From Candidatus Bipolaricaulota bacterium (lineage in GTDB: Bacteria; Bipolaricaulota; Bipolaricaulia; RBG-16-55-9), in contig JAHEOA010000213.1 in assembly GCA_018609825.1 (NCBI GenBank), forward strand, positions 1-6,825: 6,825 nt of DNA. The letters are read 5' to 3'. Below are positions 1 through 6,041 of the stretch, one piece after another. Numbering within the stretch: position 1 is the first letter of the stretch; each line of letters starts with the position of its first letter. Under the pieces are notes generated by a model that saw nothing but the letters and a program-made list of their open reading frames with translations, ran no database searches and was not told the DNA's origin. The translations under genes and the position numbers were made by a program.

Positions 1-1714
1 CGCCCGAGGTTGCCCGGACCCGGGTCTGGGCCCGGAGACGGTTGGCGGAGCGGTAGTTGTAGAGGCTGGCGTCGCCGCCGGCGACCTCCACGTCGTAGAC
101 GCCGGGCTCGATGCCCACGAACGCCGCGTTGCCTTGTGAGTTCGTCTGCGCCAGATACTGCAGTTGGCCATCCTTACGCAACAGGACGTCCGTAAACGGA
201 ACGCCGGGGGCTCGATCGGCATCGGTCAGGTTGCCGTCGCCGTCCGTGTCGCGGGGGTTGGCCGTGGTGACGTTCACGTCCACGCGGGATCCATCCGACG
301 GGAGCTGGGTGGCGCTCAGGGCCTCGGCTAGATTGATGCGACCGTGGCCGAACTCATGATCGAAGCCGGGACGTCCCAGATCGTCGGCCGTCTGCTCCAG
401 GATTGACTGGAGCTGATACGGCGTCGCGTTCGGGAACTTCTCCCTGAGCAATGCAAGGGCGCCTGCTACCTGTGGAGCTGCCATGGACGTACCGCCTATG
501 TGGTAGTATTTCTGCGGTTTGCCATCGGCCCTTTGCATCCAACTTGGCCAAGTCGAAAGGATTCTCACACCTGGTGCTGCCACCGAGATCGCGAAGTTCT
601 GCGTGGAGAAATTGGCAATTTCGTCGTGGGCGTTGGTGGCGCCAACCGCGACGGAGCCAGGATGTGCCGCTGGCCGTGTGAGCTCATCCACCCCAGTGTT
701 TCCGATCGAATTTACGAAAATGACGCCATTCTCGCGTAACAAGCGGATTGCTTCCTGTTGAGCGTTGTTGTATAGATATCCGGGGGCAGGTAGTCCCCAG
801 CTGGCGTTTATGATACTTGCCTCATCACCGGACTTCCTCACGCCATCAGGGCCGATGAGACCGGCCCAGATCAGGCATTCGGCACTCTTGTCGGTTGACA
901 CGGAGCCAGCGGGATTGTCTTCTGAGATGACTGCGGCGTCAAAGACCTTCAGATCCATCAGCTGAGCTTCCGGGGCAACACCCACAATTCCTTCACTGTT
1001 ATTGCCTTGAGCGGCAGCAGTTCCAGCGACGTGTGTACCATGGTAGCTCGATGGGAGATTCGGTTGGGTTGCGTCTGTGTCAGGTGGTATCTCCTCCCCC
1101 GTTGCGCATCTTCGTCCCGTAACCGTTTTCCCTTGGATCTCCGGATGCGTGCCATCGAAGCCTGTGTCGGAGATGGCAATGGTGACTCCGCGCCCAGTTG
1201 CCTCGGACCAGGCGGGTCGGGCCTGCATCACATCGATGGCCCACTGTTGAGACAACAACGGATCATTGAAGCGGCCTGAACTCTGTTGGGCTGAGATCTC
1301 TTGAGCAACTGCTCCATCAGGATCCTGTGCCGCTTCAGCTGGCTTAATGCGTTCTTGGAGGTAATTCGGCTGGGCGTAACGAAGCCCGTCTGGGTTGATT
1401 CGGTTCAGACGCTGAACAGCATCGGTCACGCTTTGAGAGGATGGGATCGACACGTTCGCGACGCGAATTCGATCGACCGTGTTGGTTACCTGTCCTCCTA
1501 GTTCGCTGACAATACGGTCCAGCGCAGATTCGTTCTCGTAACCGATCAGGATCTCCCCATCAATCCAGTTGCCGGGGAGAGCGCTATTCGACGTCGATAG
1601 CTGGTTATTGGACTGTACACCGGGCAACGAAACCGAGACGCCGCAACCGGCCATGGCTCCAACCAGCAGGACGAGCAGCCCGGTAGACAGTATGGTTCTT
1701 AGCTTTCGATTCAT
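1..1714 (-). CDS. Subtilisin-family (S8) serine protease lipoprotein, C-terminus cut by the window edge
   Basis: Secreted, probably membrane-anchored endopeptidase of the subtilase family. The frame is open from ATG at 1714 to the left edge (571 codons, no stop). Residues 1-23 form a signal peptide ending MAG before Cys24, a lipobox-like site. Residues 53-118 look like a subtilisin propeptide (GEILIGY at the start, YAQPNY at the end). The catalytic domain spans about 155-465: Asp183 in ISDTGFDGTHPE, His225 in HGTHVAGT, oxyanion Asn339 in SIGNTG, and Ser410 in GGTSMAAPQVAGA. Residues 489-500 form an EF-hand/dockerin-like calcium loop (DTDGDGNLTDAD). About 503-546 resembles a SdrD-B/Cna-B domain (VGIEPGVYDVEV). 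An AGGAGGA site at 1724-1730, nine bases upstream, fixes the start. The gene follows the Ig/Fn3 lipoprotein by 36 bases and is probably co-transcribed with it. Its catalytic part is clearly lower in G+C than its C-terminal part. All triad residues are present, so it should be active. Its substrate is unknown. Confidence 0.93.
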   Translation of the reverse strand, partial: MNRKLRTILSTGLLVLLVGAMAGCGVSVSLPGVQSNNQLSTSNSALPGNWIDGEILIGYENESALDRIVSELGGQVTNTVDRIRVANVSIPSSQSVTDAVQRLNRINPDGLRYAQPNYLQERIKPAEAAQDPDGAVAQEISAQQSSGRFNDPLLSQQWAIDVMQARPAWSEATGRGVTIAISDTGFDGTHPEIQGKTVTGRRCATGEEIPPDTDATQPNLPSSYHGTHVAGTAAAQGNNSEGIVGVAPEAQLMDLKVFDAAVISEDNPAGSVSTDKSAECLIWAGLIGPDGVRKSGDEASIINASWGLPAPGYLYNNAQQEAIRLLRENGVIFVNSIGNTGVDELTRPAAHPGSVAVGATNAHDEIANFSTQNFAISVAAPGVRILSTWPSWMQRADGKPQKYYHIGGTSMAAPQVAGALALLREKFPNATPYQLQSILEQTADDLGRPGFDHEFGHGRINLAEALSATQLPSDGSRVDVNVTTANPRDTDGDGNLTDADRAPGVPFTDVLLRKDGQLQYLAQTNSQGNAAFVGIEPGVYDVEVAGGDASLYNYRSANRLRAQTRVRATSG

Positions 1715-1750
1715 GGCAGCGTATCCTCCTTTGGCAATCCCCTTCACCCA

Positions 1751-3181
1751 TCACTCACCCGTGGTGAATCCGAAGTTCTGCGCGGCCGGAAGCGACCATT
1801 CTTGAATTGGAATTGCGTCGTGCTCGATGCCGAAGCGATTCGCGGCCACTGACACGGCCGTCGGGTTCTCCAGGCTGTCCACGGCGACCGCGTAGGGGAC
1901 TTCCCACTGGTAGTGGCGCTGCGGCTGGAGCCGCTCCCAGGGGGTGCCGTCGTGGCGGTTGTCCCGATTCCAGCGATACGACGTCTGGTTGATGGCGAAC
2001 TCCTCCGGCTCGTCCGCGGTGACCCAGCGGTTGCGGCCGAAGCTGTCGTAGACGATGACGCCGTAGATGTGATAGAGCGCCACGCGCTGGGTGGGTCGCC
2101 ACTTGAACGTCGGCTGGCGTGAGACGTTCGTGGCTTCATCCGTGGGCGATATCAGCTGCACGCTGAAGGGCTGCAGGGGCTCGGCGGAGACGACGTCGGT
2201 GGCGGCGCTCTCCTCGGCCCCGCGCAGCGCGGTCACCTTGTAGTAGGCCTGCTTGCCGACCGCCAACTGGCCCGAGCTGTCGCGGAATTGCGTGCGGCCC
2301 GCGTGGACCTTGCCGATGGGCTCGAAGCTCGAGCCGTCGAAGCTGCGATAGATCCGATACCCCGTGAGTCCCGATGCGTCGCTGGGCGTCCAGTCGACGG
2401 TGACGTAGACGTTGCCGTCGATGGGCGCAGCCTGGCCCTTGAGGCCGTAGAACTCGATCTGTTGGCCGAGCGTGACCGCGATCGCATGCGGTTCCTTGGG
2501 AGCGGTCAGCTCGCCCTGGGCGGGGAGCACATTGATGTGGCGAATCAGATGGGTCCGGTTGCCGTTGATGTCGTAGACGACCGCGTGGAACGTCGTCGGG
2601 CCGCGGGAGCTGAACAGCCGCGGGTCGAACGTTTGTTCCCCACTGGTGGGCGTCTCGGAGAAGAACGCCCGCGGCGCGGTCATGAACGACGACCCGGGGG
2701 CTTTGTCCAGGGCCGCGTAGATCGAGGTGATCGTGTTCGGGCCGCTGGCGTCGATGCGATAGGGGATCTTGCCTTGGAACGCGTCGCCGTCGCTCACGCC
2801 CTGAAGGTCGATCTCCGGAGGCTCGGTCGGCCAGTCCGGATTGAAGACCTCGCGCTGCACGATGCGGATGTCGGTCGACTGCTGGACGCCGAGGTTGATG
2901 ACGCGGCTGTCGCCGTAGCCGGACTTCGTCACCTCGATCGTGTAGCGATCCGGCTCGACGCGCGCCTCGAACTGGCCGCGTCCGTCGGTGTAGACGACGG
3001 TGGAGAACCCCGTCTCCTGGCCACGAATCTCCACGCGACTGCTGACCACCGGCTCACCGCCCGTCGCGTTGACGACGGTGCCGCTGATCTGGGCGGGGGG
3101 TGCCGGCACGAAGAGTCCGCAGCCGGCGATGAGGGTCAACACAGCAATAGTGATGGAAACGAGAGCAACCCGTTGGCCCAT
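1751..3181 (-). CDS. Multidomain Ig/fibronectin-type lipoprotein
   Basis: Surface or periplasmic lipoprotein of 476 residues with no enzymatic motif, so probably a binding or structural protein. Residues 1-20 are a signal peptide with lipobox IAG before Cys21. About 31-110 is a carboxypeptidase-regulatory/Cna-B-like beta sandwich (QISGTVVN at the start, YTIEVTKSGYG near its end). About 121-220 looks like an Ig-like domain. About 258-335 is a fibronectin type III domain (VDWTPSDASGLTGYRIYRS, then YYKVTALRG). About 340-455 is a further Fn3-like segment that opens SPTDEATNVSRQPTFKWRP and is rich in Trp and Tyr. The frame is open further upstream, to an ATG at 3583. I chose 3181 because a strong AAGGAGGT lies six bases before it, the signal peptide begins there, and the upstream extension overlaps the S1 gene and is low-complexity. 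It precedes the subtilase gene by 36 bases; the two may act together at the cell surface. Confidence 0.88.
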   Translation of the reverse strand: MGQRVALVSITIAVLTLIAGCGLFVPAPPAQISGTVVNATGGEPVVSSRVEIRGQETGFSTVVYTDGRGQFEARVEPDRYTIEVTKSGYGDSRVINLGVQQSTDIRIVQREVFNPDWPTEPPEIDLQGVSDGDAFQGKIPYRIDASGPNTITSIYAALDKAPGSSFMTAPRAFFSETPTSGEQTFDPRLFSSRGPTTFHAVVYDINGNRTHLIRHINVLPAQGELTAPKEPHAIAVTLGQQIEFYGLKGQAAPIDGNVYVTVDWTPSDASGLTGYRIYRSFDGSSFEPIGKVHAGRTQFRDSSGQLAVGKQAYYKVTALRGAEESAATDVVSAEPLQPFSVQLISPTDEATNVSRQPTFKWRPTQRVALYHIYGVIVYDSFGRNRWVTADEPEEFAINQTSYRWNRDNRHDGTPWERLQPQRHYQWEVPYAVAVDSLENPTAVSVAANRFGIEHDAIPIQEWSLPAAQNFGFTTGE

Positions 3182-3187
3182 TCGGGC

Positions 3188-3195
3188 ACCTCCTT
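3188..3195 (-). promoter_or_regulatory. Strong ribosome binding site that fixes the lipoprotein start
   Basis: On the minus strand this reads AAGGAGGT, close to a full anti-Shine-Dalgarno match, six bases before the ATG at 3181. It decides the start against an in-frame ATG 134 codons further upstream. Confidence 0.85.
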
Positions 3196-3211
3196 GCCGT
3201 ACGGTGGCGCC

Positions 3212-3241
3212 AATGTAGCACGCCCGCGCCCAGGGCGGCAA
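3212..3241 (-). promoter_or_regulatory. Candidate sigma-70-type promoter for the lipoprotein-protease pair
   Basis: On the minus strand TTGCCG (3241-3236) is followed after 18 bases by TACATT (3217-3212). A TG lies one base upstream of the -10 (TGCTACATT), giving an extended -10. The predicted transcript begins near 3205, leaving a leader of about 24 bases that contains the AAGGAGGT site. It sits in the 109-base gap after the S1 gene, so the lipoprotein and protease genes could be expressed independently of the S1 gene. This rests on motif match only. Confidence 0.5.
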
Positions 3242-3290
3242 GTGGGATCTCTCAAGCGAACGGGATTCGCGACCGGCATCGACGTTCGGG

Positions 3291-3935
3291 TTACAGCAGC
3301 GGGTAGGCGCGCGAGCGCTCCTCGCTCTTCTGGCGAGTCTGCTCGGTGAAGTCCTGCGCCCGCTCGATCCAGGCCTCCAGGTCGGCGCGCTCGGCCTCAT
3401 AGGAGATGCGCTGCTCGTCCGCGTCGTCGTGGGTCGCCTGGCGCCAGCGCGCCTCGCGTTGGATCTCGTCGCGGCGCATCTCCAGCTCCCGGCTGAACTC
3501 GCGCATCTCCCGGGAGTAGAACGCCGAGTCGCGCTCCCGGCTGGACAGCTGCCGAATGGAGAGGTTGTACTTGCCGGAGTCATGGATGCCGACGACTTTG
3601 ACGGCGGTCTCCTGGCCGACGCTCAGGTAATCGCCCACGTCCTTGACATAGGCCTCGTCGACCTCGGAGATGTGGACGAGGCCGGTCTCGCCGTCGGGCA
3701 GTTGGACGAACGCCCCATAGGGCTTGATGTTGACGACCTCGCCCGTGACGACGTCGCCGGTGGCGTATGCGTGCTCCGCGGCCTCCCCGTCATCCGTCGC
3801 GTCCGCGTCCTCCGTCTGGTGTGAGGACGCGGCCGAGTCGGACACGTCCGCGTCTTCAGGCGCTTCAGAGCCGTCGGGCTGCGGGTTTTGCGACTCCTCG
3901 TGGGGCTCTTGCGTCGGATCGTGTTCGTCGCTCAT
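3291..3935 (-). CDS. S1-domain RNA-binding protein (YabR-like) with charged extensions
   Basis: Cytoplasmic protein of 214 residues. Residues about 57-129 are one S1 RNA-binding domain: GDVVTGEVVNIKPYGAFVQL, then TGLVHISEV, VKDV, and a closing GKYNLSIRQL. The stretch TGLVHISEV-x4-YVKD closely resembles Bacillus YabR and the general stress protein 13 type, which bind RNA or ribosomes. Residues 1-56 are strongly acidic and low-complexity (many Asp, Glu, Ser), probably disordered. Residues 131-210 are rich in Arg and Glu and probably form a long helix or coiled coil. YabR itself lacks both extensions. I start at the ATG at 3935 (MSDEHD). The frame is open to 4001, but the upstream residues look non-coding. 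No good Shine-Dalgarno precedes 3935, so the start is less certain than the domain. The gene is divergent from the dehydrogenase gene and may be monocistronic, since the next gene has its own promoter. Confidence 0.87.
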   Translation of the reverse strand: MSDEHDPTQEPHEESQNPQPDGSEAPEDADVSDSAASSHQTEDADATDDGEAAEHAYATGDVVTGEVVNIKPYGAFVQLPDGETGLVHISEVDEAYVKDVGDYLSVGQETAVKVVGIHDSGKYNLSIRQLSSRERDSAFYSREMREFSRELEMRRDEIQREARWRQATHDDADEQRISYEAERADLEAWIERAQDFTEQTRQKSEERSRAYPLL

Positions 3936-3995
3936 GATGGCTCTGTCCGAATGGTAGCCGCGTCCGTCCGTTGCATCAAGGGAACCGACTCGAAG

Positions 3996-4012
3996 CCGCA
4001 TGCCCGATGCGG
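3996..4012. repeat. Inverted repeat in the divergent S1/dehydrogenase gap
   Basis: CCGCAT, five bases (GCCCG), ATGCGG: perfect six-base arms, 15 bases upstream of the dehydrogenase ATG at 4028. It could be an operator for the dehydrogenase gene or a small hairpin. A TACCCT at 4013-4018 just beyond it could be a -10 element that yields a nearly leaderless transcript. In G+C-rich DNA an arm of this length can arise by chance. Confidence 0.3.
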
Positions 4013-4027
4013 TACCCTGCTCGGGCT

Positions 4028-5059
4028 ATGCGAGCCATCGTCATCAACCGCCACGGAGACGCCGACGTTCTCGAGTACCGCACCGACATGCCCGATCCCC
4101 ACCTTGGCCCGGGTGAGGCGCTGGTCCGCGTCGAGGCCACGAGCCTGAATCGCATCGATCTGTTCGTGCGCGGCGGTTATCCCGGCATGTCGCTGGACTT
4201 CCCGCACGTGCCCGGCGCCGACGTGGCCGGGACGGTCGTGGACGTGGCTCCGGACGTCACCGAGTTCGCCGAAGGCGAGCGCGTCGTGGCGTGGCCGTTG
4301 GTGGCCTGCGGCGAGTGCGTGCTGTGCCGCAAGGGCCGACGGGCGCTCTGCGTCAACTGGCAGTACATCGGGCTCCACCGCCACGGCAGCTATGCCGACT
4401 ACGTCCGAATGCCGACGGATAGCCTGATGCGACTCCCCGACAATGTCTCATTTGAAACCGCCGCCACGCTGCCCGTCGCCGGACTGACGGCCTATCACGC
4501 GCTCACGAGCGTGGGGGGCTTGGCGCCGGGCGAGACGGCGCTGATCTGGGGCGGCTCCGGCGGGCTGGGAACCTTTGCCGTCCAGATCGCCCGTCAGTTG
4601 GGCGCTGCTGTGATCGCCACCGTCGGCGACGAGGCCAAGCGGGCGAAGCTCGCGGCGCTGGGGACGGACCGGGTCCTCAACCACCACGAAGACGACATTG
4701 AGACGGCCGTCCGAGATTTCACTCAGGGGAACGGCGTCGAACTCGTGCTCGACTCCGTCGGGGCGGAGACGTTTCCCACCGGCTTCGGCTTGCTGCAGAA
4801 GGGCGGCCGGCTGCTCTTGTGCGGCAAGATGACCGGCATGGACGTCGAGCTCAGCCTTCACCAGACGTATCTGCGTCACGTGAGCATCCACGGGCTCTAC
4901 CTTGGGGAGAAGCCGGAGATGGAAGCGCTGCTGCGGCTTGTGGCCGAGGGCGCCATTGCTCCCGTTGTGGATCGGGCGTATCCGCTGGACCAAGCCGCCG
5001 ACGCCCAGCGCGCGCTCCAAGCCGGCGAGCGCTTCGGCAAGCTGGTGTTGAACCCGTAG
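4028..5059 (+). CDS. Zinc-binding MDR-family dehydrogenase, quinone-reductase-like
   Basis: Cytoplasmic NAD(P)H-dependent oxidoreductase of the medium-chain dehydrogenase/reductase superfamily, 343 residues, the usual full length. The N-terminal GroES-like fold has a structural zinc site: Cys94, Cys97, Cys100 and Cys108 in CGECVLCRKGRRALC. The Rossmann fold has the nucleotide loop GGSGGLG at 175-181, followed by FAVQIARQLGAAVIAT. The catalytic-zinc ligands of alcohol dehydrogenases are absent: the region reads SLNRIDLFVRGGYPG where a catalytic Cys is expected, and GADVAG replaces the GHE motif. This favours a quinone or enone reductase over an alcohol dehydrogenase. The start at 4028 gives the family-typical MRAIVI opening. 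The frame is open back to 3971, but that adds 19 untypical residues. No Shine-Dalgarno precedes 4028, so initiation may be leaderless. Its substrate cannot be read from sequence. Confidence 0.9.
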   Translation: MRAIVINRHGDADVLEYRTDMPDPHLGPGEALVRVEATSLNRIDLFVRGGYPGMSLDFPHVPGADVAGTVVDVAPDVTEFAEGERVVAWPLVACGECVLCRKGRRALCVNWQYIGLHRHGSYADYVRMPTDSLMRLPDNVSFETAATLPVAGLTAYHALTSVGGLAPGETALIWGGSGGLGTFAVQIARQLGAAVIATVGDEAKRAKLAALGTDRVLNHHEDDIETAVRDFTQGNGVELVLDSVGAETFPTGFGLLQKGGRLLLCGKMTGMDVELSLHQTYLRHVSIHGLYLGEKPEMEALLRLVAEGAIAPVVDRAYPLDQAADAQRALQAGERFGKLVLNP

Positions 5060-5094
5060 TCGACGTGCGCTCGCTCAGCGGGTCTGCCCGGTCG

Positions 5095-5211
5095 TCAGTG
5101 ATACTTGTATTTGTCATCGGGTCGGGTCGTCAGGTCGGACCAGATGGCCGAGCCGAGCACGATGGCCGCCAAGAGCACGAAGAGTCCGACAAAGATGATG
5201 TCGCCCCACAT
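5095..5211 (-). CDS. 38-residue single-pass membrane protein, unknown function
   Basis: Very small protein. Residues about 4-24 form one hydrophobic helix (IIFVGLFVLLAAIVLGSA); a short polar, charged tail (SDLTTRPDDKYKYH) follows, which would be cytoplasmic or extracytoplasmic depending on topology. A strong ribosome binding site (GGGGAGG, 5219-5225) lies seven bases before the ATG at 5211, which supports real translation. The frame continues upstream to an ATG at 5349, but that extension is poorly protein-like and runs through the operator of the TetR gene. It is divergent from the TetR-exporter operon and convergent with the dehydrogenase gene, 35 bases from that gene's stop. I do not recognise a family. 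It might be an accessory subunit or a stress-type membrane peptide. No convincing promoter was found for it. Confidence 0.65.
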   Translation of the reverse strand: MWGDIIFVGLFVLLAAIVLGSAIWSDLTTRPDDKYKYH

Positions 5212-5218
5212 GGCGTTT

Positions 5219-5225
5219 CCTCCCC
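5219..5225 (-). promoter_or_regulatory. Ribosome binding site of the 38-residue membrane protein
   Basis: GGGGAGG on the minus strand, seven bases before ATG 5211. It is the main evidence that this short frame is a gene, and it selects 5211 over the upstream in-frame start at 5349. Confidence 0.7.
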
Positions 5226-5233
5226 TCGAGGTC

Positions 5234-5250
5234 GTTGACAGACGGTCAAC
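5234..5250. repeat. Inverted repeat GTTGAC-N5-GTCAAC, possible operator
   Basis: Perfect six-base arms around AGACG, nine bases upstream of the ribosome binding site of the 38-residue protein on the minus strand. It has the size and symmetry of a dimeric repressor site and differs from the TetR palindrome at 5335-5352. It could regulate the small membrane protein or be a chance short hairpin. Confidence 0.35.
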
Positions 5251-5304
5251 GCGCGCAGAATGGGCGTTCCGTCGGCGTCCCCACGATGACCGATGGCGGC
5301 ACGA

Positions 5305-5333
5305 TTGACAAGCACCCATGGGTATGCTACGCT
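5305..5333 (+). promoter_or_regulatory. Sigma-70-type promoter of the TetR-exporter operon
   Basis: A perfect -35 box TTGACA (5305-5310), a 17-base spacer and a -10 box TACGCT (5328-5333). TG stands one base upstream of the -10 (TGCTACGCT), which gives an extended -10. The predicted start of transcription is near 5340, inside the adjacent palindrome, so a bound repressor should block this promoter. Confidence 0.72.
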
Positions 5334-5334
5334 C

Positions 5335-5352
5335 TGAATGAACGTTCATTCA
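5335..5352. promoter_or_regulatory. Perfect 18-bp palindromic operator, FadR/TetR type
   Basis: TGAATGAACGTTCATTCA is identical to its reverse complement. It starts two bases after the -10 box and ends 15 bases before the ATG of the TetR gene. The arms TGAATGA and TCATTCA are the same as those of the Bacillus FadR box as I recall it (TGAATGA, four central bases, TCATTCA). The placement is standard for autorepression by the downstream TetR protein. Binding by that protein is an inference. Confidence 0.85.
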
Positions 5353-5367
5353 TCACGGAGAGGTCCC

Positions 5368-6009
5368 ATGGCCACCAACGCTGACCCCGACAAGAAGGAG
5401 CAGATCCGCCGGGCGGCGAAGCGCGTCTTCGCGCGCTACGGCTTCCACAACGCCCGTGCCACGCAGATCGCCGAGGAGGCCGGCGTCGCCGTCGGCACCA
5501 TCTACAACTACTTCGAGCACAAGGACGACATCCTCGTCGACATCTTCGAGACGGAGAAGGCCGAACGCATGGCCACGATCGAAGCGATTCTGGCCACCGA
5601 TCAGCCCATGCGCGAGAAGATCCGCGAGATCGTCCACTTCCAGATCGATCGCGCGCTGGCCAACCGCGAGACCATGCGCTTTTTCCTCAGCGAGGACCTC
5701 CACCTCGGCAACGAGGCCGAGCACTGCACACAACAGATGTTCAAGGAGGTCCCCGAGCAAGTCGCCGGCATTCTGCACAACGCCATGGACCGGGGCGAGA
5801 TTCGCCAGATGGATCCGCTCGTGGCCGCCAACGCGATCGTCGGCGCGCAGCGATCCGTCATGGCCCGAATCTGCTTTTTCGACGACGCGAACGCCCAACG
5901 GATGCGCGAGACGGCCGCTGACGAGCTCGCGACGTTCATCTGGCAGGCGTTGAGTCCGCGGGACGAGCGTACCTCGGCGACATCCCGAGCCGATGGGATC
6001 CATGGATAA
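5368..6009 (+). CDS. TetR-family repressor, FadR-like
   Basis: Cytoplasmic one-component repressor of 213 residues, typical for TetR. The N-terminal DNA-binding domain spans about 8-55: KKEQIRRAAKRVFARYGF, then the helix-turn-helix TQIAEEAGVAVGTIYNYF at 32-49. The segment AGVAVGTIYNYF with the following KDDIL closely parallels Bacillus FadR (AGVADGTIYLYF, KEDIL), which senses long-chain acyl-CoA. The rest (about 60-195) is the helical ligand-binding and dimerisation domain; its ligand cannot be read from sequence. About 18 polar residues at the end form a tail. I start at ATG 5368, after GGAGAGG (5357-5363). An in-frame ATG at 5338 lies inside the operator and at the predicted transcription start, so it is unlikely. 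The gene probably represses itself and the two genes that follow, 32 bases and further downstream. Confidence 0.92.
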   Translation: MATNADPDKKEQIRRAAKRVFARYGFHNARATQIAEEAGVAVGTIYNYFEHKDDILVDIFETEKAERMATIEAILATDQPMREKIREIVHFQIDRALANRETMRFFLSEDLHLGNEAEHCTQQMFKEVPEQVAGILHNAMDRGEIRQMDPLVAANAIVGAQRSVMARICFFDDANAQRMRETAADELATFIWQALSPRDERTSATSRADGIHG

Positions 6010-6041
6010 GCAAATTGTTCACGCGAAGGAGTTGACCTGAG

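Noticed and set aside
3256..3270. GCGAA-N5-TTCGC repeat 20 bases after the S1 gene stop
   Set aside because: It has a five-pair stem and only two Ts after it on the minus strand. It could be a weak terminator but is not distinguishable from chance.
2288..3349. 353-codon plus-strand open frame opposite the Ig/Fn3 lipoprotein gene
   Set aside because: It mirrors the lipoprotein gene on the other strand. It is Arg/Asp/Val-rich with no recognisable domain or ribosome binding site, whereas the minus-strand reading gives clear domains and a signal peptide. G+C-rich DNA often yields such shadows.
3182..3583. 134-codon N-terminal extension of the lipoprotein frame
   Set aside because: It overlaps the S1 gene, is low-complexity (Arg, Ser, Ala, Thr), and would bury the signal peptide that begins right after the strong ribosome binding site at 3188-3195.
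3951..3981. Minus-strand TTGATG and TACCAT as an S1 gene promoter
   Set aside because: The spacer of 19 bases is long and the leader would be under ten bases with no ribosome binding site. The evidence is too weak to list as a feature.
4448..5020. 190-codon minus-strand frame opposite the dehydrogenase
   Set aside because: It is a shadow of a full-length MDR family protein with intact zinc and Rossmann motifs on the plus strand.
5079..5090. CGGG-TCTG-CCCG hairpin between the convergent stops at 5059 and 5095
   Set aside because: The stem is only four pairs and no T tract follows on either strand, so it is too weak to call a terminator.
5235..5261. Second possible plus-strand promoter, TTGACA and CAGAAT
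   Set aside because: The spacer is only 15 bases and the -35 overlaps the inverted repeat at 5234-5250. The promoter at 5305-5333 is much better placed and matched.
5353..6003. 216-codon minus-strand frame opposite the TetR gene
   Set aside because: It is antisense to a well-supported TetR domain, is Leu/Val/Asp/Gly biased, and has no ribosome binding site or domain.
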